Source: CAZABP01 sp964483245
GTDB taxonomy: Bacteria; Planctomycetota; UBA1135; UBA2386
Assembly: GCA_964483245.1 (NCBI GenBank)
Contig: CAZABP010000020.1
Location: forward strand, 19,286-83,285
Direction of reading: 5' to 3'
DNA length: 64,000 nucleotides
The translations under genes were made by a program, and so were the position numbers. Each line of letters starts with the position of its first letter. Position 1 is the first letter of the stretch. Below are positions 26,758 to 34,929 of the stretch, piece after piece. Under the pieces are notes generated by a model, which was not told the origin of the DNA, searched no databases, and saw nothing but the letters and a program-made list of their open reading frames with translations.

Positions 26758-27636
26758 GTGGCTAATGACGCCACGGCGCTGCAGCCGGCGGTCTTCCTCG
26801 ACCGCGACGGGACGCTGAACCGTGAGCGGGACTTCCTGCGCGGTCCTGACGAGCTCGAGGTCCTCCCCGGGGTCCGGGACGCGCTGCGCCGGCTGCACGA
26901 GGCGGGGTTCCTGTTGGTCGTGTTGACCAACCAGTCGGGGATCGCGCGTGGGTATCTCGATGAGGCGATGTTGGCGCGGATCCACGAGCGGCTCGCCGCC
27001 GAGCTCGGTGGGGTGATCGTCGGGTTCCTGCACTGCCCGCACCTGCCGGATGCGGCCGGGCCGTATGGCGGGGAGTGCGGGTGCCGCAAGCCGAAGGACG
27101 GGCTCCTGCGTGATGCGCTCGCGCTGTGGCCGATCGACCGCGCGCGCTCGTTCGTGGTCGGCGACTCGGCGCGGGATCTGGCCTACGCGCCGGACATGGC
27201 GCGCGTGCTGGTGCAGAGTGGCAAGCCGCTCGATGACGCGGCGCGCGCGCAGGCGACAGTCGTGGTGGCGGATCTGGCGGCGGCGGCGGAGTGGATACTC
27301 GAGTTCGGGCGCCGGGAGACCGGGTTGCGCGGACCGCTGCGCGAACTGCTCGAAGCGCTCGTTGCCGCTGGCGAAACGTACCGCGCTGATCAGGTGCGCG
27401 ATGCGCTGAGCGGAACACCGCAAGAACTTGCGCGGTTCCTGACTTCGAACGAGCTGTGGGGCGGCGCGGGCTCGATCGCAGACCAATCCGGGATCCCGGG
27501 CGACCGGCGATCGCGACGACCGATCGAGGCTGCGCTCATCGCACTCGGTGACGCGCAACTCCGGGCCGCGATCGTGAACGTGAGGACAGGCATGTGGGTC
27601 GAGGCCTTCAAGGCATGGCGCGAGCAGGGAATCTGA
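26758..27636 (+). CDS. gmhB: HAD phosphatase (GmhB/HisB-N type) with extra C-terminal domain
   Basis: A 292-residue protein. Residues 1-180 match the D,D-heptose 1,7-bisphosphate / histidinol-phosphate phosphatase family of HAD enzymes: nucleophile motif FLDRDGTLNRE (Asp15, Asp17), VLTNQSGIARG, a Cys/His zinc loop around HCPHLPDAAGPYGGECGCRKP, and VGDSARDLAYA. The remaining 110 residues form a separate domain (LRELLEALVAAGETY, then FLTSNELWGGAGSIADQSG, then NVRTGMWVEAFKAW). I know this part as a free-standing small hypothetical protein in other bacteria. The fusion is read through without a stop. GTG 26758 is used. Activity on heptose phosphates is likely but not certain. Confidence 0.8.
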   Translation: MANDATALQPAVFLDRDGTLNRERDFLRGPDELEVLPGVRDALRRLHEAGFLLVVLTNQSGIARGYLDEAMLARIHERLAAELGGVIVGFLHCPHLPDAAGPYGGECGCRKPKDGLLRDALALWPIDRARSFVVGDSARDLAYAPDMARVLVQSGKPLDDAARAQATVVVADLAAAAEWILEFGRRETGLRGPLRELLEALVAAGETYRADQVRDALSGTPQELARFLTSNELWGGAGSIADQSGIPGDRRSRRPIEAALIALGDAQLRAAIVNVRTGMWVEAFKAWREQGI

Positions 27637-27787
27637 TCGCGTTGCGGCAGCAGCAGACGGGTGGAAGGCGAGCCGCACGGTTGTCGAAATGGGCACGGCC
27701 GTCGATCATCAACCTGGTCTGCTCACGATCCGGGATCTGCTGGTCGGTAACTTCGCAAGGCGGCAATGCGCAGCGAGCGCCGAACCT

Positions 27788-27994
27788 GTGAGCAAGGCTG
27801 AACCGCACCGCAACAGTCCCGATCGACAGGACGAGTACGACTTCGCTGGCGGCGGGCGGGTCAAGTACGCACGCCGATTCGACGAGGGTGGCAATGTGAT
27901 CCTGCTCGACGCTGACGTCGCGCGTCACTTCGCCGACTCCCGCTCCGTGAACGAGGCGCTGCGCTCGCTCGTGCGCGAGCAGGACAAGCGATGA
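27788..27994 (+). CDS. small antitoxin-like protein, unknown
   Basis: A 68-residue soluble protein starting at GTG 27788, with no recognised domain. It has a DEYDFAGGGRVKYARRF start, a short strand NVILLDADVARHF and a terminal helix SVNEALRSLVREQ. This shape, a basic strand followed by a helix, resembles small ribbon-helix-helix antitoxins, and similar short proteins occur in toxin-antitoxin settings. No partner toxin is adjacent. It lies 151 bases after the phosphatase gene in a run of small plus-strand genes. Confidence 0.5.
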   Translation: MSKAEPHRNSPDRQDEYDFAGGGRVKYARRFDEGGNVILLDADVARHFADSRSVNEALRSLVREQDKR

Positions 27995-28208
27995 GGGACG
28001 TAGCGCGGTCGGATCCGGCGACACACCCGGTCATCGTGTGCGTCCCGCTGCTCGCACGTATCGAGCACGGCGGTGGTCTGCCCCGTGTTCCGCCGGTGGG
28101 AGGGCACCCCCTGCGGTGACAGGGGATCGGGTGCAGCATGAAGTACCCATGTGCGTGGAAGTCAGGGTGCGCAGCACAGTTCGAGCGCATGCCCGAGCGG
28201 AGCCGGCC

Positions 28209-28616
28209 GTGAGCGAGCTGCGCTTCACCTGCCCTTGCTGCGGATACCGGACACTCTCGGAACCGCCCGGCTCGCATGCGACCTGCAGCGTGTGCTTCTG
28301 GGAGGACGACCCGGTGCAGCTACTCGATCCGAGCTTCCAGGGTGGAGCGAACCGACCGTCCCTCATGGAATGCCAGGCGAACTACCAGCGCATCGGCGCA
28401 TCCGAAGAGCGCTTCGTGGGCAGCGTCCGTGCTCCAACAGTCGCTGAGACTCGCGATCCCGAATGGCGGCCAGCGCAGAAATCGGATCTGCGTTGGTCCC
28501 GGGCGCCGCGCGATCTTTCTGCGGCGGAGTACACGCGGATCGAGAATTGGTACTACTGGAGACGAGAGTCCAACGAGAGGTTCGGGGAGAACGGCGAGAT
28601 CATCACCGACGCCTGA
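28209..28616 (+). CDS. cysteine-rich CPCC-family protein
   Basis: A 135-residue protein of the cysteine-rich CPCC family. The start has TCPCCGYRTL, and further on CSVCFWEDDP gives a second pair, so four Cys probably bind zinc. The FWEDDP and NRPSLMECQANY segments are typical of the family. CPCC proteins are often found among immunity proteins of polymorphic toxin systems, but no toxin is visible here. GTG 28209 places the first Cys close to the N-terminus. The 214 bases upstream hold no other gene that I can support. Confidence 0.72.
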   Translation: MSELRFTCPCCGYRTLSEPPGSHATCSVCFWEDDPVQLLDPSFQGGANRPSLMECQANYQRIGASEERFVGSVRAPTVAETRDPEWRPAQKSDLRWSRAPRDLSAAEYTRIENWYYWRRESNERFGENGEIITDA

Positions 28617-28700
28617 GGCCGAGTGCCCGGTCAGGTGGTGCGTGTCGCGCATCTGCTGATCGGACAACGCGTTGGCCGGAGCAGCGAGAATCCCACAGCG

Positions 28701-29192
28701 ATGGACCAGAAGGATCTGACGGCAACATTCCGACGACTCGGCGCGCGCAATCCGGGGGCCTGGGCCCGTTCGCAAGTCGAGGAAGGCATCCCGCAGCTCG
28801 CTCGATTCCTGTTCCTGCGACAGGCGTGGCGGAGCATCTTGCAGGAGGGGGACGCGGGCTGGATCGAGGCTGCGATCGAGCGCGCGAAGACTCACCCCGA
28901 CGAGCCGTACGCGGGCGTGGGCCAGGCGCTCACGCGGTTGCGAGCACGTGGCGCGACGGACGACGAGATCATCGACGTCGTCAGGGGCATGCAGGCCCAG
29001 CTGCTGTTCTCATTCTGCTACCTCCTTGCGGACCCTGGCGACCTCGAGCACGAGGTCCAGGACGTGGTATGGGAACTCGTGCAGGTCGATGCGGACGGCA
29101 CGGTCCTCGGAACGATCCCGTGCCTGCACGAGGACGTACTGGGGATGGACCCGACCGGCCGCGAGATGCGCCCCAGGCCAGAGAGCGTCTAG
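28701..29192 (+). CDS. hypothetical protein, immunity-like
   Basis: A 163-residue soluble, mostly helical protein starting at ATG 28701. Recognisable segments are LGARNPGAWARSQVEEGIPQ, LARFLFLRQAWRSI and DDEIIDVVRGMQAQLLFSF. I know no function for it. Its size, lack of signal peptide and placement in a series of small unrelated plus-strand genes suggest a mobile accessory or immunity gene. It is separated by 84 bases from the CPCC gene and 14 bases from a broken gene downstream. Confidence 0.55.
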   Translation: MDQKDLTATFRRLGARNPGAWARSQVEEGIPQLARFLFLRQAWRSILQEGDAGWIEAAIERAKTHPDEPYAGVGQALTRLRARGATDDEIIDVVRGMQAQLLFSFCYLLADPGDLEHEVQDVVWELVQVDADGTVLGTIPCLHEDVLGMDPTGREMRPRPESV

Positions 29193-29206
29193 GCACGAAG
29201 TGGCAT

Positions 29207-29557
29207 GCTGTCTCGCGAGGAGTACCTGAGTCCGGATGGCTGCCTGCGCCTCGTTGTGATCCGCGAGACCGGCGACATCACCTTGGGCTTCGAGGGGTTT
29301 CCCTGGCACACCCATGGGGACGTCCTCGCAGCGCAGTACGAGTTGGCTGGTTCGTCGGGCTGAGTCCTGAAGCTGCAACCCAGCGTTTCGTTGGTGAGCT
29401 GATCCACGGCCGCGCTGTCGTAGTCCTGCTGCGCTTGGATGGAGTAGTGCAGGACATCTGGGTCACTGACGACATCGACAAGAAACGCAAGTACCAACAG
29501 GACGGCGAGGAGCTCGTGTTCCGCCGCTGGGACGGCACCCTCGGCGGGGACGCTTGA
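29207..29557 (+). pseudogene. frameshifted small hypothetical gene
   Basis: Two overlapping frames look like halves of one protein. From ATG 29207 the first reads MLSREEYLSPDGCLRL, then GFEGFPWHTHGDVLAAQYEL, and stops at 29361-29363. The second frame continues with GLSPEAATQRFVGELIHG, then DIWVTDDIDKKRKY and FRRWDGTLGGDA, ending at 29557. Joining them near 29345-29360 gives a coherent protein of about 116 residues. A sequencing error, programmed frameshift or real inactivation are all possible; a real lesion seems likeliest in this accessory region. Confidence 0.5.
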
Positions 29558-29671
29558 TCGGGCACGAGCCCGGTCGCTGCATGGCCTGGATGCGATGACG
29601 TTGCTAGCGCAAGGTGAGCACGATCTCGGCGCCGGCTCGTCGCGCATGGGTTCGCCGCAATACGCTGAGCC

Positions 29672-30184
29672 GTGGAAAGACCCATGGGCGACCTTGCCAA
29701 CAGCGTGACGCGTCGGCTCGCGGACACGATCGGGCTGTTCCTCCGCCGCGTGGTCATCCGTGCGTTCGATGGCGAGATCATCGACCGGCAGGAGCTGACC
29801 GATCCGCAGCTTTACGTCGCCGGCGAAGTACGACTCGAGTTCGCAAGCCGGACCGTGTTCGTGAGTTGGGTTCAGAACGAAGGATGGCCGGTCTTTTGCT
29901 CGATCGGCGTTCGATCCGAGTCGCTGTTCCTGGCTGACGCGACGCTGGTCGATTGGGACGTCGGCGACCTCGAACCCTGGAGGAAGTGCGTGGGTCGCCG
30001 CCTGCTCGGCGCACGAGTCTTCTCCATGGAAGAGACGCCGCATGTCGTGGAGTTCTCATTCGACGGACAGGCGTTCTGGCTGGCGAACGGAGGCATGCAG
30101 CACGTTGGCGACGGGGACGACCTTCTCATCCGGGCCGGGTCGTTTCCCGGTCTCGAAGGCGCGAGGCTCGTGTGGCCCGTGTAG
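29672..30184 (+). CDS. hypothetical protein, immunity-like
   Basis: A 170-residue soluble protein with mixed strands and helices (AGEVRLEFASRTVFVSWVQN, then LVDWDVGDLEPWRKCVG, then VVEFSFDGQAFWLANGG). I do not recognise a domain. The alternating beta-strand pattern and acidic Trp-containing loops resemble small SUKH-like or other immunity proteins, but no diagnostic motif is present. GTG 29672 and ATG 29684 are both possible starts. It is the last intact gene of the small plus-strand series; gene remnants follow immediately. Confidence 0.5.
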   Translation: MERPMGDLANSVTRRLADTIGLFLRRVVIRAFDGEIIDRQELTDPQLYVAGEVRLEFASRTVFVSWVQNEGWPVFCSIGVRSESLFLADATLVDWDVGDLEPWRKCVGRRLLGARVFSMEETPHVVEFSFDGQAFWLANGGMQHVGDGDDLLIRAGSFPGLEGARLVWPV

Positions 30185-30192
30185 GTTGCCGC

Positions 30193-30337
30193 CTACACCC
30201 GCCGCGCGCGCGAGCCCCACGAACGCGCCGATCATCCCCACCGCGATCCTCACGATCCCGTTCGTCCCCGGCAGTCCGGCCCTTCCCGATCCCCGAACGT
30301 CAGCAAGCAGACCGCGGCGATCGCGGCGCGGTATCTG
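30193..30337 (-). pseudogene. 3' remnant of the small two-helix membrane protein gene
   Basis: About 145 bases closely match positions 37594-37738, the 3' half of the intact gene at 37594-37860. Read on the minus strand it preserves GLPGTNGIVRIAVGMIGAFV, against GLPGTIGIVMIAVGVIGAFV in the intact copy, but the upstream part is frameshifted and the end is lost. The missing 5' part appears at 36835-36879. The two pieces are in the right order and orientation to be halves of one copy. Confidence 0.7.
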
Positions 30338-30340
30338 ATG

Positions 30341-30400
30341 TACGAGCCGGAATTTGCGCGCGTCCTCGTGCAGAGTGGCAAACCGGTAGGTGCCGCGGCG
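30341..30400 (+). pseudogene. remnant of a gmhB-like phosphatase gene
   Basis: About 60 bases resemble positions 27185-27245 of the phosphatase gene, including the run encoding ARVLVQSGKP followed by AA. The translation here is EFARVLVQSGKPVGAAARN. Nothing else of that gene is visible. It abuts the membrane-protein remnant, so the stretch 30185-30416 is a join of two gene fragments and holds no working gene. Confidence 0.6.
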
Positions 30401-30416
30401 CGCAACCTCCTCTACT

Positions 30417-33062
30417 TCAGCGCTGCACCGTGACCTCGAGGGCGTCCGATGACGAGACCCCCAACGGCGGGCACGGGGGCGGCGCTGATGGACCGACCCA
30501 CAGCCACTGCACATGGACCCGTGCTCCCGCGAGCGATGGCGACGCAGGGATCGGCAAGGGCTGGTCCGCGGCTCCGCGCGAATCGCTCCGCGCGCCCCAT
30601 GCCGTGAAGAACACGGCGGCTGGGTCGACCCAGAGCTCCGCACCCCAGAGCAGGATCGGTGCCGCGAGCGCGCCGCTACCGAGCACGAGCGCGCCTGACG
30701 CGGAAGCCGGCGCTCCCCCGCAGGTCAACGAGAACGCGGCATTGCCGACCTGCGGCCACGACGAGACGCCGTTCACGACGGGCCCTGCGCAGCCCGGCGT
30801 AGAGGCGCCGTAGCTGCGCACGCCGACCGGCAGCAGGTCGAGGCGGGTCACGAACACATCACCGCTCCCGGCGTGCGACCGATCCCACGCATCCGGTGTC
30901 GTCGGGAAGTCCCCGGACTGCGTCATCCCTGCGACGGTCACGATCCCTCGTGCATCGACGGACATCGCCAGGCCGAAGTCGCCGTCGGCGCCTCCCAGAA
31001 ACGTCGAGTACAGCATCTGCTGCACCGATGGGCGCGAGAGGTCGAGACGCGAGACGAAGGCGTCGCTGCGCCCATTGTGCGAAGCGTCGAACGCTCCGGG
31101 GGTTGCCGGGTAGTCCGCCCGGTCCGCATGTCCGGAGATCGTGACGACGCCGGCTGCGTCCACGGACAGCGCATGCGCGTGATCGGCACCGGAGCCGCCG
31201 ACGAACGTCGAGTAGACGAGCTGCTGCGCCCACGGGAGCGAAGGATCGAGCCGCGCCACGAACGCATCGAAGAAGCCGCCGTTGTGCGTCGCATCCCAGG
31301 CGCTGGCGGTGGTCGGGAAGTCCTTCGAGCTCGTCGCACCGGCGATCGTGATGACACCGGTGTCTGCGATCGCGATCGATGACGGCAGGTCGTCGACCGA
31401 GCCACCGACGAACGTCGAGTAGACGAGCTGCTGCAGTCCGGTCTTGGACGGGTCCAGCCGGCTCACGAATCCGTCCTCGCCGCCGTTGTAGAAGATGTCC
31501 CAGGATCCGGGGACGGTCGGGAAGTACGGCCCGGTCGGCGGATCGAACGACGAGAACGTCGAGCCGGTGATCGTGATGACTCCCTGGGCGTCGACGTGGA
31601 CTGCAGTCGGCCGGTCCTCCCAGGAACCTCCCAGGTGTGTGGAGTACAGGATCTGCTGCGCGGCAGGACGCGTGAGGTCGAGCACGGTCACGACGACGTC
31701 GTCCTGACCGGCACCTGCCTGCTTGGGACCAAAGACGTTCGGCGTCGTGGGCCAGCCTGGATGGTCGGTGCTCCCAGCCAGTGTGACGACTCCGGCTGCA
31801 TCCACGTGGATCGCCTCGATCCGGTCGTCGCCGAAGCCGGGAAGCTGCCTGGCACTCAGGTACGACGAGTAGACGAGCTGGCCCGGACCTGGACGCGCGG
31901 GGTCGAGTCGCGCCACGAACGCGTCGGAGCCGCCATCGCGGTAGAGCCGGTCCCAGGCCGACGGCGTCGTCGGAAAGTCCGCCGATTGCGTTTCGCCGGC
32001 GATCGTGACGACCCCGGTCGCATCGACGGCGAGTGCGTTCGCGCGGTCGTAGCCGGAGCCGCCGAGGAACGTGGACCAGAGCAGTTGCTGGCCAGCAGGC
32101 CGGGACGGGTCCAGCCGCGTGACGAACACGTCCCAGCCACCGCCACGGTGCAAGCGGTCCCAGGCGCCGGGCGTCGTCGGGAAGTCGATCGAGCGCGTTG
32201 CGCCCGCGATCGTCACGACACCCGCGTTATCGACCGTGATCGAGGTGACTTCGTCGGTGTCCTTGCCGCCGACGTACGTCGAGTGGATCAACCCCGGGTC
32301 GATGACCAACGGGGCTCCGCCCGACCACTCAGGGATCTCGAAGCCGAACCGGTTCGGACCCAGCAGCACGTGCTCACAGCGCACCTCGCGCCGTTCTCCG
32401 CCTGGGCCGATCTCCCACGTGAGCGGACGCGGTTGGCGCAGCGTGCCAGCCGCAGTCGCCAGCAGGAGGTCGCCGCGTTCGTCGATCCAGACCCGATCCG
32501 CACCTTCGACCGCGATTTCGATCTGTCGCGGATCCGCGGCCGGAGACAGCGCCACGTCGTACTCGAGGTGGCCATCCTTCTCGTAGCAGACGAGGTCGCA
32601 GCCGGGCCAGGCGGCGTGGTAGCGCACGGCGCTGAAGTGCGGGACGCCGGAGCACCAGCGTGATGCATCGCAGCCCAGCAGGTACGAATGGCTCCCCGCC
32701 AGCGGCCGCTCCGGCACGAGTGCCGCCGGGCGCGACGCCACGAGTCGGTAGCGCACTGCGGCTGCCAGCGACTGCGTCTGCTGCTCTCCGCGATCCACCA
32801 CAACCGTCCAACCATCCGGCTCGAGGCTGACCACCATCGACGCCATCCGCGCGACGTAGCGCGCCTGGTTCGCCCATTGGCCCAGATTCGGGACGAACGC
32901 GCCGGCAGCGTTGCGCACAGTCGAGTTCGACTCGGCAATTCCGGACGTCGCCCCCGACGACTCTTCGGGCCTTCCCCAGGTGCCACAGCAAATCGCAAGA
33001 CCCGCTGCAACCGCGAGCGCACGTGCCGCGAATCCCCTGCGCAACCTCGACACCGGCGCCAC
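30417..33062 (-). CDS. large secreted SBBP beta-propeller protein (DUF7948 + seven SBBP repeats)
   Basis: An 881-residue exported protein. After a signal sequence (ALAVAAGLAICCG) comes a domain of about 230 residues of the DUF7948 type (NLGQWANQARYVAR, then LGCDASRW). Seven repeats follow, each with a YSTFLGG-type strand and most with an FPTTPxAWD strand: HSTYVGG, WSTFLGG, YSSYLSA, YSTHLGG, YSTFVGG, YSTFVGG, YSTFLGG. That makes one seven-bladed propeller. The C-terminal 130 residues have two Cys and an RSYGASTPGCAGP start, a secreted tail typical of Planctomycetota. GTG 33062 has GGAGG seven bases upstream and shares its G with the stop of the FG-GAP gene. Function is unknown, probably surface binding. 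Confidence 0.85.
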   Translation of the reverse strand: MAPVSRLRRGFAARALAVAAGLAICCGTWGRPEESSGATSGIAESNSTVRNAAGAFVPNLGQWANQARYVARMASMVVSLEPDGWTVVVDRGEQQTQSLAAAVRYRLVASRPAALVPERPLAGSHSYLLGCDASRWCSGVPHFSAVRYHAAWPGCDLVCYEKDGHLEYDVALSPAADPRQIEIAVEGADRVWIDERGDLLLATAAGTLRQPRPLTWEIGPGGERREVRCEHVLLGPNRFGFEIPEWSGGAPLVIDPGLIHSTYVGGKDTDEVTSITVDNAGVVTIAGATRSIDFPTTPGAWDRLHRGGGWDVFVTRLDPSRPAGQQLLWSTFLGGSGYDRANALAVDATGVVTIAGETQSADFPTTPSAWDRLYRDGGSDAFVARLDPARPGPGQLVYSSYLSARQLPGFGDDRIEAIHVDAAGVVTLAGSTDHPGWPTTPNVFGPKQAGAGQDDVVVTVLDLTRPAAQQILYSTHLGGSWEDRPTAVHVDAQGVITITGSTFSSFDPPTGPYFPTVPGSWDIFYNGGEDGFVSRLDPSKTGLQQLVYSTFVGGSVDDLPSSIAIADTGVITIAGATSSKDFPTTASAWDATHNGGFFDAFVARLDPSLPWAQQLVYSTFVGGSGADHAHALSVDAAGVVTISGHADRADYPATPGAFDASHNGRSDAFVSRLDLSRPSVQQMLYSTFLGGADGDFGLAMSVDARGIVTVAGMTQSGDFPTTPDAWDRSHAGSGDVFVTRLDLLPVGVRSYGASTPGCAGPVVNGVSSWPQVGNAAFSLTCGGAPASASGALVLGSGALAAPILLWGAELWVDPAAVFFTAWGARSDSRGAADQPLPIPASPSLAGARVHVQWLWVGPSAPPPCPPLGVSSSDALEVTVQR

Positions 33063-33484
33063 TAGCGAACCTCCACGTCGACCGTGTCGCGGATCGCGTT
33101 CGTCAGTCGGCTGCGGAGCGGATCGACCGGATGGATCAGCAGCGCCTGGGCGTAGATCTGGATCCCGATCCATGCCGGATCGGACGGGATCGGTACCGAG
33201 ATCGACACGCGGCTGTCCGGCGTGTTGATGATCGGCATCTGTGGCCACGTGATCATCGCATTGGGATCCAGGCGCAGCCTGCCGAACGGGACGAGATCCA
33301 ACCGCGCCGGCGCCGCTCCGAGCAGGATCATCGCCTTCTCCATCTGGCGCCCGTAGATGTCGAGCTGCCAGTTCCTGCCGCGCTGCGGTCCAAGCGGTGC
33401 GTGGATCTGGCGGAGACGGTTCAACCAGAGCCTGTTGCGACAGATGTTGTAGTTGGTCTCGGGGACCACGGCGTCCAGGTCGCC
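33058..33484. repeat. long direct repeat, copy A (3' end of FG-GAP gene 1)
   Basis: By eye this 427-base tract is identical to 34930-35356. It covers the last 140 codons of the FG-GAP gene and the first two bases of the downstream GTG start. Immediately beyond it the two genes differ at many positions. The sharp edge suggests recent gene conversion or duplication. Confidence 0.85.
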
Positions 33485-34681
33485 ATCTCCGTCGAGGTCC
33501 GCAATACGCAGGTCAGGCGTCGAACCTGGCGTCGTCGGAACGAGGATGCCGGAGGCGTCGCTGAAATAGCCGCGGCCATCGTTCTCGAGGACAGCTTCTT
33601 CACCCGTGCTCAAGCTGGGTGAATGGAGCGTGGAAACCCAGATGTCGAGGTCACCGTCCTCGTCCAGATCCCTCAGCAGCACGCGCGACGAACTCACGCT
33701 CTTCGGGGGCATGCGGCTGGGCGTGACGTCGGTGAAGGAACCGCTTCCGTCGTTCAGCCAGAGAATCGCAGGCCAGCTGCGCAAGAGTGAGCCTTGCCCA
33801 CCGACCACATCCAAGTCGCCATCGCCATCCACGTCCCCGACCCCGCAGGCATTCAGTGGGCTCTGTTGCCATGGCGCGGACTTGAGCCGCCGCGCCGTCT
33901 CCTCTTGGAACACGCCTGTTCCGTCGTTCATGAACAGAACGATCCCAGCGGCCGTCGTCACTGCCAGATCCAGGTCTCGATCCTGGTCCAGGTCGCACGG
34001 AACAACGACCAGACACTGCCACGCCGATTGCCGTCCGAATGCGACTGTGGTCACGTCCCGAAACGCGCCGCGACCATCGTTCAGGAAGAGCTGCACCGAC
34101 CGGCCCCAGGACCCATCCAGTGTGCCGATGAACAGGTCGAGATCCCGATCGCCGTCCGCGTCGAACAGAGCACAGCAGCGCACGCTTTGCCCCCAGCGGA
34201 GCCAGCCAGTCTGCAGGCGCGTGGCTGTTTCGTCGCGGTAGCGTCCACTGCCGTCGTTGATCCAAAGTTGCGGAAGCGTCCAAGGGCTCGTGCGCTGGTC
34301 GACATATGCGACGAACAGGTCCACGTCGCCATCGGCATCCACGTCGCCCGACGCGATGTCCCAGACCGCGCCGTTGTGCGGCGGCTGCGGAAGATGGGTT
34401 GCCGAGACATCGCGGTAGCGCCCGAAGCCGTCGCCGAGGAACAGCGCCGTGTAGTGGTGTCCGCTCAGCCCCACCACGATGTCCGGCTCGCCATCGCCGT
34501 TCGCGTCGAACACTTCGACCGACTGACCCGTCTCGCACAGATTCCCGCGCTGCACGGACCGCACGATCGTGTGCCGACCAAGTTCCTCGAGCAGCGGAAC
34601 TGCCTTCTGCGCCGGGAGCAGGCCGCCGAGCGCGGCGAGTGCCACGCCCGCGACCAACACTGACGATCCGCAGGGCGTCAT
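33062..34681 (-). CDS. secreted FG-GAP/VCBS-repeat protein 1
   Basis: A 539-residue exported protein with a signal peptide (VALAALGGLLPAQ before KAVP). It has seven acidic calcium-type motifs such as DANGDGEPD, DVDADGDVD, DVDGDGDLD, DLDEDGDLD and DLDGDGDLD, each before a strand, giving a seven-bladed FG-GAP propeller. A C-terminal domain of about 110 residues follows (GRNWQLDIYGRQMEKAMILL to DTVDVEVR). ATG 34681 is chosen because a leader ORF ends there with an ATGA overlap. A longer in-frame ATG at 34753 has no counterpart in the paralogue, where that frame contains a stop. It probably binds ligands at the surface; the partner is unknown. Confidence 0.85.
   Translation of the reverse strand: MTPCGSSVLVAGVALAALGGLLPAQKAVPLLEELGRHTIVRSVQRGNLCETGQSVEVFDANGDGEPDIVVGLSGHHYTALFLGDGFGRYRDVSATHLPQPPHNGAVWDIASGDVDADGDVDLFVAYVDQRTSPWTLPQLWINDGSGRYRDETATRLQTGWLRWGQSVRCCALFDADGDRDLDLFIGTLDGSWGRSVQLFLNDGRGAFRDVTTVAFGRQSAWQCLVVVPCDLDQDRDLDLAVTTAAGIVLFMNDGTGVFQEETARRLKSAPWQQSPLNACGVGDVDGDGDLDVVGGQGSLLRSWPAILWLNDGSGSFTDVTPSRMPPKSVSSSRVLLRDLDEDGDLDIWVSTLHSPSLSTGEEAVLENDGRGYFSDASGILVPTTPGSTPDLRIADLDGDGDLDAVVPETNYNICRNRLWLNRLRQIHAPLGPQRGRNWQLDIYGRQMEKAMILLGAAPARLDLVPFGRLRLDPNAMITWPQMPIINTPDSRVSISVPIPSDPAWIGIQIYAQALLIHPVDPLRSRLTNAIRDTVDVEVR
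33070..33074 (-). promoter_or_regulatory. ribosome binding site for the SBBP gene
   Basis: GGAGG on the minus strand with a seven-base spacer to GTG 33062. It lies inside the 3' end of the upstream FG-GAP gene, which implies translational coupling, and it decides the start. Confidence 0.6.
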
Positions 34682-34797
34682 CTGTGGCACCTGCTCAACG
34701 CCTGTAGCCAATCCTGCGCGGGACCTGATCGTGGATCGCAGCGCGGCTCCCATCGATGCGCGTTGGCAGTGACGGTGACTGTGGATCGCGGACTCAT
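34678..34797 (-). CDS. 39-codon leader ORF of FG-GAP gene 1
   Basis: A short ORF from ATG 34797 to TGA 34678, with an ideal AAGGAGG six bases upstream. Its stop overlaps the FG-GAP start (ATGA). The product begins MSPRSTVTVTANAHRWEP. A matching 39-codon ORF precedes FG-GAP gene 2 at the same distance. The two differ at nine codons, all changing the amino acid, so the peptide itself may not be under selection. It may serve to load ribosomes for the downstream gene. Confidence 0.5.
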   Translation of the reverse strand: MSPRSTVTVTANAHRWEPRCDPRSGPAQDWLQALSRCHR

Positions 34798-34803
34798 CGC
34801 TGT

Positions 34804-34810
34804 CCTCCTT
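34804..34810 (-). promoter_or_regulatory. strong ribosome binding site, leader ORF 1
   Basis: AAGGAGG on the minus strand, six bases before ATG 34797. It is the best Shine-Dalgarno match in this region and is repeated at 36673-36679 before the second leader ORF. Confidence 0.6.
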
Positions 34811-34889
34811 CTGGACAAGACTCGGACCGCGCGACGGTACGCGGCCATTCGCATCCGGTAAGGCCTGTGCGCGAGGAGTCTCTCCGCGA

Positions 34890-34909
34890 ATCCCCGGCCA
34901 CGCGGGGAT
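34890..34909 (-). terminator. possible hairpin after FG-GAP gene 2
   Basis: A perfect 7-base stem (ATCCCCG with CGGGGAT) and 6-base loop lies about 25 bases past the stop of FG-GAP gene 2. There is no T-run on either side, so it would be at most a weak or Rho-assisted terminator. The paralogous region after gene 1 has no such hairpin. Confidence 0.35.
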
Positions 34910-34929
34910 CGGGCCTGCTGGCGACTCGG

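Noticed and set aside
27637..30184. Integron-like cassette array suggested by small same-strand genes.
   Set aside because: I looked for paired RYYYAAC and GTTRRRY attC ends between the genes and found none that repeat. No integrase is present.
34681..34753. An upstream ATG at 34753 that would lengthen FG-GAP protein 1 by 24 residues.
   Set aside because: The same frame in the paralogue contains a stop at that place, and the leader ORF with its ATGA overlap points to ATG 34681.
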